From: Cantharellus purpuraceus
Lineage: Eukaryota > Basidiomycota > Agaricomycetes > Cantharellales > Hydnaceae
Reading direction: 5' to 3'
DNA: 64,000 nt
NCBI GenBank assembly: GCA_025174535.1
Contig: JALBUN010000023.1
Location: 2,604,001 to 2,668,000, forward strand
Shown here: piece after piece, positions 33,976 through 45,421 of the stretch
Position numbering within the stretch: position 1 is the stretch's first letter
Layout: each line of letters begins with the position of its first letter
Position numbers and translations under genes: made by a program
Notes under the pieces: generated by a model
What the model was told of the DNA's origin: nothing
The model's input: only the letters and a program-made list of their open reading frames with translations
Databases searched by the model: none

Positions 33976-36900
33976 TCACATGCAGGCAAATTTACTTTTC
34001 CGCTTTTGGAGTTCCTCCATCCTAGTGTCCAACTGAGCTCTGGCGCGTTCCTTGGCTTTGCGCTCCTCATCCAAACGATGTTCCAGAGATTGCTTTTCTT
34101 CAACGACAGATCGTCGGACAGTGACAACTTCTCGCTTAGCTTCTTGGAGTTCATTACGGAGACTCTCCACTTGACCACTAAGACGGTCTCGCTCTCTGGA
34201 AATTTCGGTGGCTTGCATTCTCGCCTTGCGCACTACAAAAGTGTTAGAATATATGTCCTGTCGTCAAGAGTACAAGGACTTACAGTTACGCTCTGAGTCG
34301 TTGAGCTGTGTTTCCAATGTTGCCACGAGATCCATGTGGGCCTGCAAGTCGCCTTCACAGTGAGTCAATTGCTTGTTCAGAGTCTTAATCATGGTCTCTT
34401 GTTCCTCGATCTGACGCGCCTGTTCCTCAGACCGGCTTAAGGCCTTCGAATCGCCTTGAGCCTGGCCATTGGTGACCGGGGACATGGTTGATGTCGCGGG
34501 TGTGGACGTAATCGATGAGTCCATCTGGGATGTACGAGATGAGGAGACAGTGACGGAAGAACGAGATGGACCTGTCTCGCTAGGAACTCGCGACAATTGT
34601 CCTGGAGTAGGTGGTGGGGGACCTGAGGGAGGGGGTGTCATAGGCGGCGCCTTCGAAGGTGGCAAGCCATTGATTCGGGGAAGCGATCCATTGCGATGGT
34701 CTAATACGGGGCGCGGGGTACCAACGATACCCTCGGTAACTCGGGGTAAAGTCTGGGACTCGAGTTGGGACTGAAGTTGCCTAAGCGCATCTTCTTGACG
34801 AAGCTTCTCGGCTGCAAGGTTGTCTCGTTCGTCTCGAGTCTTCTGAAGATTGTTTTGAACTTCACCGAGAAGTGAACGGTGACGTTCTAAATCGTCTACA
34901 AGAGATTCCCGTTTAGATGCTTCTTTAACGAGCTCCGTCGTTTGGGTCCGAGTGTTCTCTAATTCGCCCTTGAGAGTATCTACGGTCGCAGCAAATTTCG
35001 CACGCTGCTCTTTAGCGGTAGCCAACTCCTCCTCGAGGGATGCAATCAGAAGGTCTTTCTCTACTACGACTTCTTCATGCGCTTCGCGGGTTTGTTCGCG
35101 CGCGACAGTGAATTCGTCCATGGCAGACTTGTACGCGGCCATTTCTTGAACAAGTAATTCATGTTCCTTGGTAAGAGACTCACGCTCCTGTGCTTGGGCA
35201 TCCTCGAGCTTTTTCAAGGCTGCCACGTGATTCTGGTCAAGTTGGTTGAGAAGTGCCTCGTTCTGTTGACGCGACTCTTCTAGATTGTGTTGGTGCTGCT
35301 CCCGCATATAATTAATTCGATTATTGGCTTCTGATAACGCTGCTTGATGTTCAGCGATAAGCCTCGAATTTGCCTCAGCGTGCGTCTTCGTCAGAGCCAA
35401 GACCTCTTCCTCCTGGGAAACCTTTAATCGTGCAACAGCCGCGCCGTGCTCCTTCTTGAGAGTATCGAGGATTTTCTGATGTTCTTTCTCAATCTCCTGC
35501 AAAACCGCTGCGTGTTGTTCCTTTGCACTGCGGATGGCTGCTTCTAGTTCCTTATTATGTCGCAGGACAGACTCTGCGTGCTCCTCCCGTACATTCTTGA
35601 CAGTTTCCTCGAGTCGTGAGACCTCGACCCCTATCTCCTCCTTGGCCATCGCAAGTGCAGAACTATGTTCAGATCTGGCCTGTTCCAAAGCCGTGACGTG
35701 GGCCACTTCTACCGCATCTCGAGAATTATCGTGGTCTTGTTTGAGTCTATCCAGCGATTCCTGATAAGCTCTCTCCTTGGCTGCGATGATAGCTACATGC
35801 TCGTCTCGGTGTGACTGAATGGCAGCGGAGTGCTTTGACTGTGATTCAGCGAGTGTGCGTTCGTGTGTTAGTTTGACTGCTGTGAGCTCCCTAGTATGTT
35901 CCTTGTGCGAACGTTCCATAGTCTTCGCTGAGTCGGCCTCTTTTTGACGGAGTAGTTCCTCGTGTTCAGAACGCAGCTTTTCAATTGCAGACAAGTGCTC
36001 GTCTCTGATATCCTGAACCCGAAATTGATTGTCTTCGATTTCCTTGCGTAGAGCCTGCGCATGTTCGCTCTGCAATCTAGATAATGATTCCGCTTGTTCG
36101 GTTTGCGACTGACCTAGGAAGCTCTCTACTTCCTTGCCACGTCGCTCCAGTTCTAAGGCATGATCTGCGCGCATCTTACCGAATGCCTCCTCATGCTGCT
36201 GCTGAGTCTGTGCTAGGACAGTGGCCGCATCAGCAATGTCGGCACGGAGTTTGCCAAGTTCAGATTCGTGTTTACGTTGTGCCTCAGCGAGGAGGGCATC
36301 CAGCTCTGCACCTTTATCTTTGATAGCTTGCTCGTGTTCGGTTCGGAGACGCTCAACTTCAGTAGAGTGGCTCTCTTCGGCTGAGTGGAGTTTGTCGAGC
36401 AGTGCCAGCTCACGCTTGCGTAACTCTTGTATGCCTGCCTTCAAGTTCTCCTCTGAAACACGTTGGTTTTCCAGTTCAGTTGACAACTCAGTGTGTTTAA
36501 CATGTATTTCCTCGAGTTCAGAAGCTGTATTGGTGTGTTCCTGGCGGAGGGCCTCCAGTTCTGTAGACATATTCAGAGCCTACAAATTGTTCAGCGTCCA
36601 TTTATCAGAATAACCAACACGTTCAAACCTGGTCACGAGACAAAGCATTTAATTCATCATGCTGGCGACGTATCTGACTAAGCTCAGAATTCAACTTGTC
36701 GACCACTTCACGATGGTAGGATTCCTTTTGTGCCATAGATCTGCCAGAGCGAGAGTGATTAGATAGTTGTACATATGAAACATCAAGTTTCACATACAGC
36801 ATGAGCTCATTGAGGCGATCCAGTGTTTCTGAGGAGTCTGCCGCAGGCTCAGCAGTCGTCTGAAGGCTAAGGCGGCGGCTGAGACGGCGAAGATCCTTAA

Positions 36901-39900
36901 ACTGCTTCAAGGTCGTAGGCGACAACTCCTTGAGTTTCGTGTCATCGACGTCGTTTTCTGCGTCCTCTGCCTCAGCTATGGCTGGAATTTTCCCGGCAGT
37001 AGCAGAAGAGCTGATCGACTTCTCCTTCAGGCTTTGTTCGAGTGTACTGATCTCAGCCTCGCGCTCCTTGAGAACCTCCTGCAAACGCATGATCTCCTTT
37101 TCGAGACTCGCAGCAGATCGCTCGCCATTCGGAGAGTCAGGGGTTGGGCTTTGCGAAGACGAGTTAGGATGGGAGAGTGGCGGGGAAAGCAGTGTCGGAT
37201 AGGGTGTTGAAAGATTATCGGGTTGGCCAGTCAAAGACAGCTTGTGCGAGCGCGCCGAGGAGAGCTCCTGTGAAAGCGATGGCGATTGTGAAAGCGACCT
37301 CGCGTGGAGCGATTCGGTCGAGGCCGCCTGCCTGAAAAAAAGTCGTCGCCCTGCGCTATTCACCTGGATTTGGCTACCTTCACCGCCACGTGGAGAGCGG
37401 AGGCTCCCATTGCTGCCAACCGTAAGCCGTCTACGTGGCGTCGGGGGTACCCGATGCTCAGTCTTGTCCTCCGATTGTTCGAGAGCCGCTGTAGATTGTA
37501 GCTTGGCATCTTGGATTTGAGAAGCCAGGTCAGAGATTTCGCGCAAGGCATCGCGATATTTGTCTGTGACCGCAGATAGGTCCGACAGTGTCGCCTGATG
37601 AGTCTGCTGTAACGCTGCTAATTGCTCCTGGACACTTGGGCCGTCGTCTCCATCAGTGGAAGGGCTACTCGCGCTGCGCATATCAACCTCCAGGCTACGT
37701 CTGGCCCTCGCAACGTCGCCTGCAACGTCACCAAGCCGCTCACGTTCTTCCCCCACAAGGCGTCTTTTCTCCTCCCATGCCTCTAACTGTTTTTCGAGTT
37801 CTTTGAGCTTAATTTCTCTTTGTTCCAGATCGCTCCGCCACGCCTGTCCATCGGACATCAATTCATCAAGCCTTCGCTGGAGCAACTCTGCTGCCTGGAT
37901 TCGGGCTTCAACTTCGCTTTCGAGACGCTGGACACTATCTCTGAGGGAAAACACGCTCTCGTCAGCACGCGCTAGCCTTTGCTCAAGATCTGCGATGTAT
38001 TGGGTCGAGTGTGACTCAGCATCCTTGTAATGTTGGATTTCACGTTTAAGATCGGAAACGGATGAGCTGGATGAGATGTTACTCTCGTCATAGGACTTGA
38101 CCTTTTCTTCCAGATCGCGAACATATGCCTAGGAGAAATGTTTCACAAGTGGTGAAACCGAAGCTCAGTCAACTTACCTCTGTCGAGGCTTCCCGGTCTG
38201 TCAGTTTAGCCACACGGGCGCGGAGTTCTTCAAGATATAGCTCCGTCGCGGAGTGACGCTCAATAACAGCGGAGAGCTCCTCTTCCTTTTCCGTGACCAG
38301 GTCGTTGGTGTGTCGAAGGGCCACCCGATTAAGGCTGAGTTCTGCCTCCATCGCAGCAATAGTCTTCTCGTACTCTTCAATGACTGGGCCCACAATCTCT
38401 TCATACTTGCCTGTACCAGGGATACTGCCCCCACTGGCGCGCTGAGACTCCCCAAGTTCTCTCCTGAGTCTAGTGAGCTCCTCAGTCCGTTGAGTAAATT
38501 GTTGGCGGAGTTCATCGTGCTGCGACTGGAGATCGACGAACTGCTGCATCCCCAGTCTACTGGCTCCATCCGGTTCGTGATCCGGGTGAGCATTGCTCAG
38601 CCCACTTGCACTGTGAGTGCCCTCCTTAATGGCCTTTAGCTCTTTCCGCAACCTAGTAACCATATTCTGTAGCCACTCGACATCATCCCAGCCATCTTCT
38701 TTCTCGTTGACGACAGCTCTATTACGAATATTCCTCGCGCGATTGGCATATTTGAGGGTATTGATGGTTTCGCCCACATTCCACTCGGCAGGGCTCACAC
38801 AAGCAATCATAAGGGTATGAGCATTTCCACCCAGTGAATCTTGTAGCAATCTGGTCAGCTTGGAATCCCGATAAGGAATGTGCGAAGCTGTATGCGACTT
38901 CACACGGGCTGGATCCCCCAATGCAGAAATGACGTTGCCGAGAGCAAGTAGGCCACTATTGATAGAAATGCCTTCCTTGATGCGTTCACCAGCAGCCGCA
39001 GTGCGTTTCAGCTAGGATGGATCTCAGCAACCAGTTGAAGGGATGAGGTAAATTAAGCTTACACGCTCTGATCCAGCAAGGTCAACAAAGTGAAACTTGG
39101 AGACCACAGTCACCCATTCCCCAACCTCGTCATCTTGATCCCTGCCTGGAGCAGGACTGATACGGCCCCCCATAGCACTGCCAGGTCTGAGACCACCGCC
39201 CCTTCCCATGGCAGTATGAAAACTGGGAGTCGGAGGACGGCCAAAAGTTGGAGAACCGACTCGCTGGGCTGTGCCGCCATTATAGACGGATCCAGGTCGG
39301 GCCAGCCGAGATGGAGACCGGCCAGTAGGCGGAAGCGGGGAAGAGCTACGAGGAGGAGGACCAGAGCCAGTATACTTTTTCTGCGTAAGCGTAAGTGAGA
39401 AGATGGCATGTGATCGAGACGACTGCGCATTCATGTCCGTCTCATTTGTGCGACGAATAGATGTGCCCTGACGAAGGAGACTAGACAATTCGTAGTGAAA
39501 AAAAGAGGCACGTCGTAAGTCAATAAAATCTTACTTCATGACTTCACCGGCACTCCGAACATTGACTTCACGAAGACCACCCCAGATAATATGACCATCC
39601 TTATCCTCACGGATCTGGACCTCGCGTTTGACGCTTTCTTCTCCAAGTAAGTCGATAAGGTCTTCATTGTATATTTCGATGAAGGAGCTTTTGACGGAGT
39701 ACGACCAACCTCCTGTACGCTCCTCCTTCATCTGCTTAGCTCTTTGAAAGATGCTAGATACCGAACGTGGTATAATCCCCATGCCATTGTGTGGATCTGA
39801 AGGGTCTGCATCGAGATCGATGCCTGCCATAGAATAGGTCTTTCCGGAGGACGTTTGTCCGTAAGCTAATATAGTACAATTGAAACCCTGCAGAAAGCGC

Positions 39901-40255
39901 GAAATAAGGGGTTCCGCTGTTGCTTGGTAAAGAGCATGCTGGGATGTTGCAGGGGGGTGAACCTGATCAAAGGTATAGAGCTGCTTCTTGGTAGGGCCAG
40001 CAGATGGAGGGACTTGCACTCCATTAGCAGTCGCAGAAGTGGGCGCCGACTGTGTTGAATCTACTTGGACAGATGTTGCAGAGGCGGCCTGGATTACCGT
40101 TCGTTGAAACCTAGCTGGGATGGAAACAGTATCCTGACTGGTGGTTGGTCGTATACGAACGGCTGTCCATGATGTCAGTGAGAGAAATTAATGAGGTCCT
40201 TCCTACGTGACTCACCGACTTGCACAGACGTCGTACCACCCGTAGATGGGGCCAT
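33976..40255 (-). CDS. large kinesin with N-terminal motor and long coiled coil
   Basis: Plus-end-type kinesin with an N-terminal motor, probably kinesin-4/KIF4-KIF21-like, of about 1,850 aa. It begins '[20 protein letters not shown]'. The motor has the P-loop '[12 protein letters not shown]', switch I '[13 protein letters not shown]', switch II 'FVDLAGSER', and '[20 protein letters not shown]' followed by '[15 protein letters not shown]' and a neck coil. An insertion of about 87 residues, rich in Pro/Gly/Ser, interrupts the motor before switch II (39111-39371). The rest is coiled coil. The stretch at 35161-36336 has histidines on an 11-residue register. A Pro-rich linker ('[16 protein letters not shown]') lies at about 34590-34650, and a final coil ends in 'KRKSKFACM' at 33976. 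The subfamily is inferred from domain layout only. Confidence 0.9.
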
Positions 40256-40436
40256 ACCTAGGAGTAAAAGACAACGAAGGCGCGTCGGACTTGATTGTTA
40301 AAACGTTATGTAATCGCTTATGAATCTACATCACAAAACTATCCTTGTCGAAGATAAGGTTGGTTCTAAATTTGATCGACTTTCGGATACTGGAGTGAAA
40401 CATTTGACAAACACCTACTTGCGAAGCTGGACAAAA

Positions 40437-41820
40437 TCACGTCTTTGGTCTGTGATCTGATGAATGGCCAGGTTTGGAAAGTACACGAGGCGCATCAATA
40501 CAAACCGTCCCCTTGTCCGCAGCGGCTGCCAGTGCAACCGCAAAATTCTCCACAATATTCCTGTCGAGTGCCTCCCATTCAGACAAGCGAGTGACACTCT
40601 TCGGGTCCAGGTCGATGACCGTCAGCGTGGTTTTTGCCTCTCCAGCGCAATCAAGCCGCAGTATAACAGAGCAATCTTTGAACGTCGCTGAGAGAAGATA
40701 AGCAAGGATATTGTATCGCAACGTTTTTTCTCCGCCTGAGAGATATGTTTGAATAAAACTACCCCACTCTGCAAGTGTAGGCTCTGTTTCCCCTCGTCCA
40801 AGGGGCAGGCCAGGATGGAAGCGGGTCCATAATTGTGATAGACCTTCGATGTCAAGAAAGTCAAGCGCTCGTTGGAGATCCCCCAGCATGGAGAACACAG
40901 GGTTGCCTAGTATCACGGGAGCGACGGCGTCAATGAATGACGGCATGAGGTCTAGCAATGACATATTCTGATTGGAACAATGAAGCTTGGATCCTAAACT
41001 GGACACAGAGTGGGCCTGCTTGCCTGTCAAACATCAAATGGGACGATGCAGCACCTAACTCACATCTCCTGGCTCGACGATTTTCCCCTCGTTGAATAAT
41101 CGTAAATTGTTCACCTTGCCATGGCTTCCCGCCCATGTCTCCCACAAGTTGTGCAGTGCCTTTCGCACCCGTGTCTCATCGCGAGAGAATAGGTCCAGTG
41201 GGCAATAATTAGTTACTGTTAAACTGCCTTTCATGCTTTTGAAGCGCGCATGCATGCAGAACCTGCAATGTTGCGTCTTGAGCTGGCATGTTAATGGAGA
41301 CAGATACTCTGGTGAGGGCAGAAACCCCCACTTCGGCTTGTGGGGTTTCAATAAGGGCAATAATAATTGACACAAGTTTAATTACCTTGATCTCTACAGC
41401 CCATCCACTTCTTCCAACCAAATCTGTAGCGAGCACTGCCTTGCATCTGTACAAATCAATACCGTCTTTCGTCGCTCGCTCCGCTGGACGACGCGAATTT
41501 GCGACACCCGCTAGCTCTGTCAGCCAATCGAAGTCCACCCTCACGGATTGAAGATTAGGTAAATAGTCTTTTGGGATGAGTTGTGATATGACCGTCTCTT
41601 GAAATGCGACCGAAGGGTCCTCTGCTCCCACTGGGCTGCTATCGCGTGGAGTATAAAGTGGGTTTTGATGAGAATTCTGGCGCGGTGATTTGCGAAGACG
41701 AAGCACTGTGCCATTGTATGTATAAGAAAGTCCTACATACGAAAAAACTATTGAGGCGCCGCCTTCAGCGAGATATGACCAGTCGTTCTTCGGATCAGTA
41801 GCGGTGACGTCCAGGGTCAT
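40437..41820 (-). CDS. IPK1: inositol-pentakisphosphate 2-kinase
   Basis: Makes inositol hexakisphosphate (phytate) from IP5, with roles in mRNA export and phosphate signalling. N-terminal 'NDWSYLAEGGASIVFSYVG' carries the nucleotide-binding loop typical of Ipk1. The signature 'EIKPKWGFLPSPEYLSP' is formed across an intron, followed by 'CRFCMHARFKSMKG', the zinc-linked family block. 'NYCPLDLFSRDETRVRKALH' and 'NLRLFNEGKIV' come next. The C-terminal part 'LLSATFKDCSVILRL' and 'TVIDLDPKSVTRLSEW' contains the catalytic/metal Asp motif. About 400 aa in four or five exons. The stop lies 181 bp from the kinesin start. Confidence 0.92.
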
Positions 41821-42405
41821 GGATGTTTACATGTAAGTCGCTGCCTGCAATCTAAATTGATTCATTACTGCAAGTTGCACAAAACGAATTCAACAATGCA
41901 AGTTATGTCCAAACTACTTACTTACAAGTACCGAATGTAACGTGCAATGCGCAATCCTACTATGTAACTCGGCAGCGAGTCGGCTGCTAACAGTACCAAT
42001 ATATACTGTATAGCTGGTTCTTGCAGCCGTTTGGGTAATATAAGGCGGAGTTTGACTGAGATGGCAGTAAGCGCTCTATCACTCTGATTTACCACCAGTC
42101 GCCGTCGCGTACCAAAGATATATTGAATGGATATTGAAAAGGAAAGCTGAATATTTCGTTTCCAAGCACTCAATCTATTTATTTAGAATAAAAAATATGT
42201 TGCTAACATTATTCGGATCAGCGAGACTGAATTTTGTGCCTAATAGTTACCATTGAGTTTTTATCTTTATTCTCTAATCTTATCATACAGTACCTGATAC
42301 TAGTCCGCTTCGATCACCGGTCACGCGTATGACCAAGCAAATTGCTGATTCGTTTTTTTCCTCTATACCTCCTCTCTGTGCGGTGGGACACTTTTCTCGT
42401 ATGCG
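41821..42405. other. divergent intergenic region
   Basis: 585 bp between the IPK1 start (minus) and the P450 start (plus). It is AT-rich around 42180-42290. It probably holds both promoters, but no specific site is convincing. Confidence 0.5.
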
Positions 42406-44119
42406 ATGCTCCTGAAGGACACCATTCTCGAACAGCTTTACCTAGCTTCTGCTTGTGTTACTTTCCTGGCCCTTCTCGTTTGCGTATTCTTAGAGCGTTT
42501 CGACTTCTTCAACTCTAGCAAACGAAGACCGCCGCGAGTTGGGTGTTGGCTGCCATGGGTGGGCTCTGCAATTGATATGGGGAAGAATCCGGATGCATTC
42601 TTCAAACGGGCTAGGTATAAGTAACCCCTTTTGTGAGCAACAACCGGAAGCTTAAGTGAATGATATATTTACTCTGCCAGTTCTAAGCTTGGGCCTGTCT
42701 TCAGAGTCAAAGCTGTTGGTCAAGAAATCACTTACGTCACGTCTCCAGAATTGATCAGCGCTATTTATCGCGACGTCAAGGTGCTCGTGCTGATTTTACT
42801 CATGTTTAATGCGAGTCACTGACTCTACCACGCCTCAGTCATTTGAGTTCATGCCAATCAGGCTGGAAATTACAAACAAAATATTTGGTATATCGCACGC
42901 AGCCACGTACTCCCCATACATGGTAGAGGGGTATCTGCCTATGCATCACCGCGGGCTCTCACCCCAGAATATCGTGGGAATCCTCGAGCGCTATGCAGAG
43001 CACGCTCGTGAGCACATTCTAAGTGCAGTACAGAAGTTGGATGGGAAAAGCCTCCCACTCGCCCAGTTTGTGGTTCCCCCAGCTTATTATTCGGCGTGTC
43101 ATACATTTTTTGGTCGAGCTTTTGATGCGGAAAAGTCATATGAGCCATTCCGGACATTCGACCGTCAATTTCATCTCATGTTTGCTGGCGTGCCCAAGTT
43201 CATGCTCCTAGGACCTCATCAAGCCTGGGACCAGGTGATCAAACTGTTTGAGCAATATCTCGGAACCTCGCATGAAGATTGTTCTGAAATTATCTCTAAC
43301 CTAGAAACGGGCGCCAGGGACGCAGGTTGGGTATGTGACAACCTCGTGTGCAAACCTATTAAATTGTAATGACCATACACGAGTCCCCCTTAGACATTGC
43401 AAAGCTGATGAGCAGCGAACTGTGGGCACTGCAATCGAACGCTGTTTATGTGGCATACTGGGTACTAGCCCTCGAGTTGCAAAGATCGGGAAACCTTGCT
43501 GCACTCGTCTCAGAAGTCGACAGCGCACGATCAGAATGGAAAGCGAGACATTTTAATCAAGGGTTCAACGTGAAGCCACATCAGTGGCTCTTTGATGCAG
43601 CCCTCCCCCGCTTGACGTCTGCCATCCAAGAAGCTTTGCGTCTGTCGACGTCCACCTCATCCATCCGCCGTGTCCACCACCCCATTGATTTCGCTGAATA
43701 TCACTTTACGACTGGCGAGCGAGTGGTCTGCCTTGTACGGGCGATACATCTAGACGAGGAGATTCATTCCAAGCCCACTGAATTCAACTCGGAGCGCTAC
43801 ATGGGAGGTAATAAGTTCAACAAGAATGGAAGGCCTGTTCCCAACCATTCTATGCCGTTTGGGGGTGGTGTCTCGATGTGTGAGGGGAGGTGAGTCGTAA
43901 GCCCTGTGATTCTCTATGAAGTCACAGTAATTGGCGCATAGATATTTCGCCCTCGGGGAACTCAAAATCTATCTCGGTTTGATCTTGAGCCATGTCATGA
44001 TAGAGCTCGACCCGGGCACAGTTTCGTGGCCTAAATATTACACCTCACGTATAGGCGTCGGTGTCATGCCGCCGGTGGGTGATATCAATGTTAAGATTCG
44101 CAAACGCCGTGATGTATGA
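42406..44119 (+). CDS. cytochrome P450 (CYP7/CYP8-like class)
   Basis: Heme monooxygenase. An N-terminal membrane anchor (about residues 8-28, 'LYLASACVTFLALLVCVFL') is followed by the proline-rich hinge 'KRRPPRVGCWLPWVGSA'. The K-helix ExxR is 'EALRL' with a downstream Arg ('SIRRV'), the PERF-like region is 'FNSERYMGG', and the heme loop 'MPFGGGVSMCEGRYFALGEL' carries the Cys ligand. The I-helix region reads 'WALQSNAVYVAYWVLALELQ': the usual acid-Thr pair is absent, as in CYP7/CYP8-type enzymes. Seven or so exons; about 520 aa. No backbone biosynthetic gene lies nearby, so it is not obviously part of a cluster. The start at 42406 is preferred over an ATG at 42401 that is in a short frame. 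Confidence 0.9.
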
Positions 44120-44466
44120 ACGTAGCTAGGCTAGAAGTGCATAGAGGATCTGTATTTTCCTTTTGGGTAATAGTGTGGACCCGCCAAAGTATTTCTCACC
44201 TCTATGGCAGCATTCAGGAGGCCCCCTGGCATCAAAGTCTTCTGCCAACTTTGTACTACTACTGCGGACACCATCCAACCAATTCCCTAGGGTCACTGAT
44301 TTCAATAATATTGTGCCCGTGAAGTGCGATAAGCACAGGCGCGAAGCTATACATGTATTGTCTACCACGACAAGCCCCATTTATATGAGCGACTGATAAA
44401 ATCAATCACTCTAGACACTTATGTAATGTCGGAATTTGACTCCGCGGCAAAGTCGGGGTTGGTACG
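44120..44466. other. intergenic spacer, P450 to CYC3
   Basis: 347 bp between co-oriented genes. Nothing coding is supported. Confidence 0.55.
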
Positions 44467-45287
44467 ATGGGCGACTCGTCTGGCGAAAAATGTCCTGTAG
44501 ACCATACAACACGTTCAACATGGACCAATCTCACCTCTGGCAAGGCACCAACTCCCTCTGCGTGCTCCCCCGCATCCCCCTCTTCCACATCTGACCCCTT
44601 TCCCACTTCCACCATCATTCCTCCCCCCACCCTCTCCACCTCCCGCGACACCTCCTCCATCCCGCGCACGACATCCTCCAACTGGGTTTACCCCTCTGAA
44701 GCCCAATTTTTTGCCGCAATGGCGCGCAAAAACCACGACCCGCGCGCCTCTGACATGCGCGTCATCGTGCCCATCCACAACGCGGTGAACGAGCGCGCGT
44801 GGGCGGCGGTAAGGGCGTGGGAAGACGGGCGGGGCGGAGAACGGTGTGGCGGAGTGCGGTTGGTGAGCTTCAAGGGCAGGCCGGGGAAGAGAAGCCCCAA
44901 GGCGTGGGCAAAGGTGATCCTGGGGTGCGTGGAACAGTGTATAACCCCAATTATGTTGATCCTCTCGCCGTACTGATCTCATATCTTGATGGGCGAATAT
45001 ACAGATATACAGCCCCATTTGATAGGCACGACTGGGTTGTCGATAGATGTGGAGTGCGGATGCGGTACATTATCGACTTTTACACTGGCCGTACGGATCC
45101 CTCAGCACCGCAAAACCCGTCCTTCTACATCGACGCTCGACCTGCTCTAGACAGTTGGGAGGGCGTCAAAATGCGTGCAGAGCGATTTTGGGAACAGTGG
45201 GTGGGCCGACCGTGGGGATCGTCTATCCAAACCACGTCGCCTGTAGAAACCAACAAGGACGACTCGTCTGGCGGCGGCCTAAAATAA
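44467..45287 (+). CDS. CYC3: cytochrome c heme lyase (holocytochrome c synthase)
   Basis: Mitochondrial intermembrane-space enzyme that attaches heme to apocytochrome c/c1. The N-terminus has one CPV heme-regulatory motif ('EKCPVDH', residues about 8-14), then a Pro/Ser/Thr-rich low-complexity stretch. The conserved domain follows: 'NWVYPSEAQFFAAMARKNHD', 'MRVIVPIHNAVNERAWAAV' (with the His important for heme binding), 'RLVSFKGRPGKRSPKAW'. After one intron (about 44924-45003) comes 'PFDRHDWVVDRCGVRMRYII' and 'DFYTG'. About 245 aa. It converges on SSF1 with 134 bp between stops. Confidence 0.95.
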
Positions 45288-45421
45288 AGTTATATTCAAC
45301 TATAGAAAGACAGTAACAAGACCATTGCCACCCCTTGTGTCTCTCTGGATGGGGTAGCTGCTGCTGCCCTGGCCTAAAGTACTACCAGTTCTCCTACATG
45401 AAAAGTCAATACATGATCAAC

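Noticed and set aside
40255..45287. A secondary-metabolite cluster around the P450
   Set aside because: The neighbours are IPK1, kinesin, CYC3 and SSF1, all housekeeping genes. No synthase or transporter is present.
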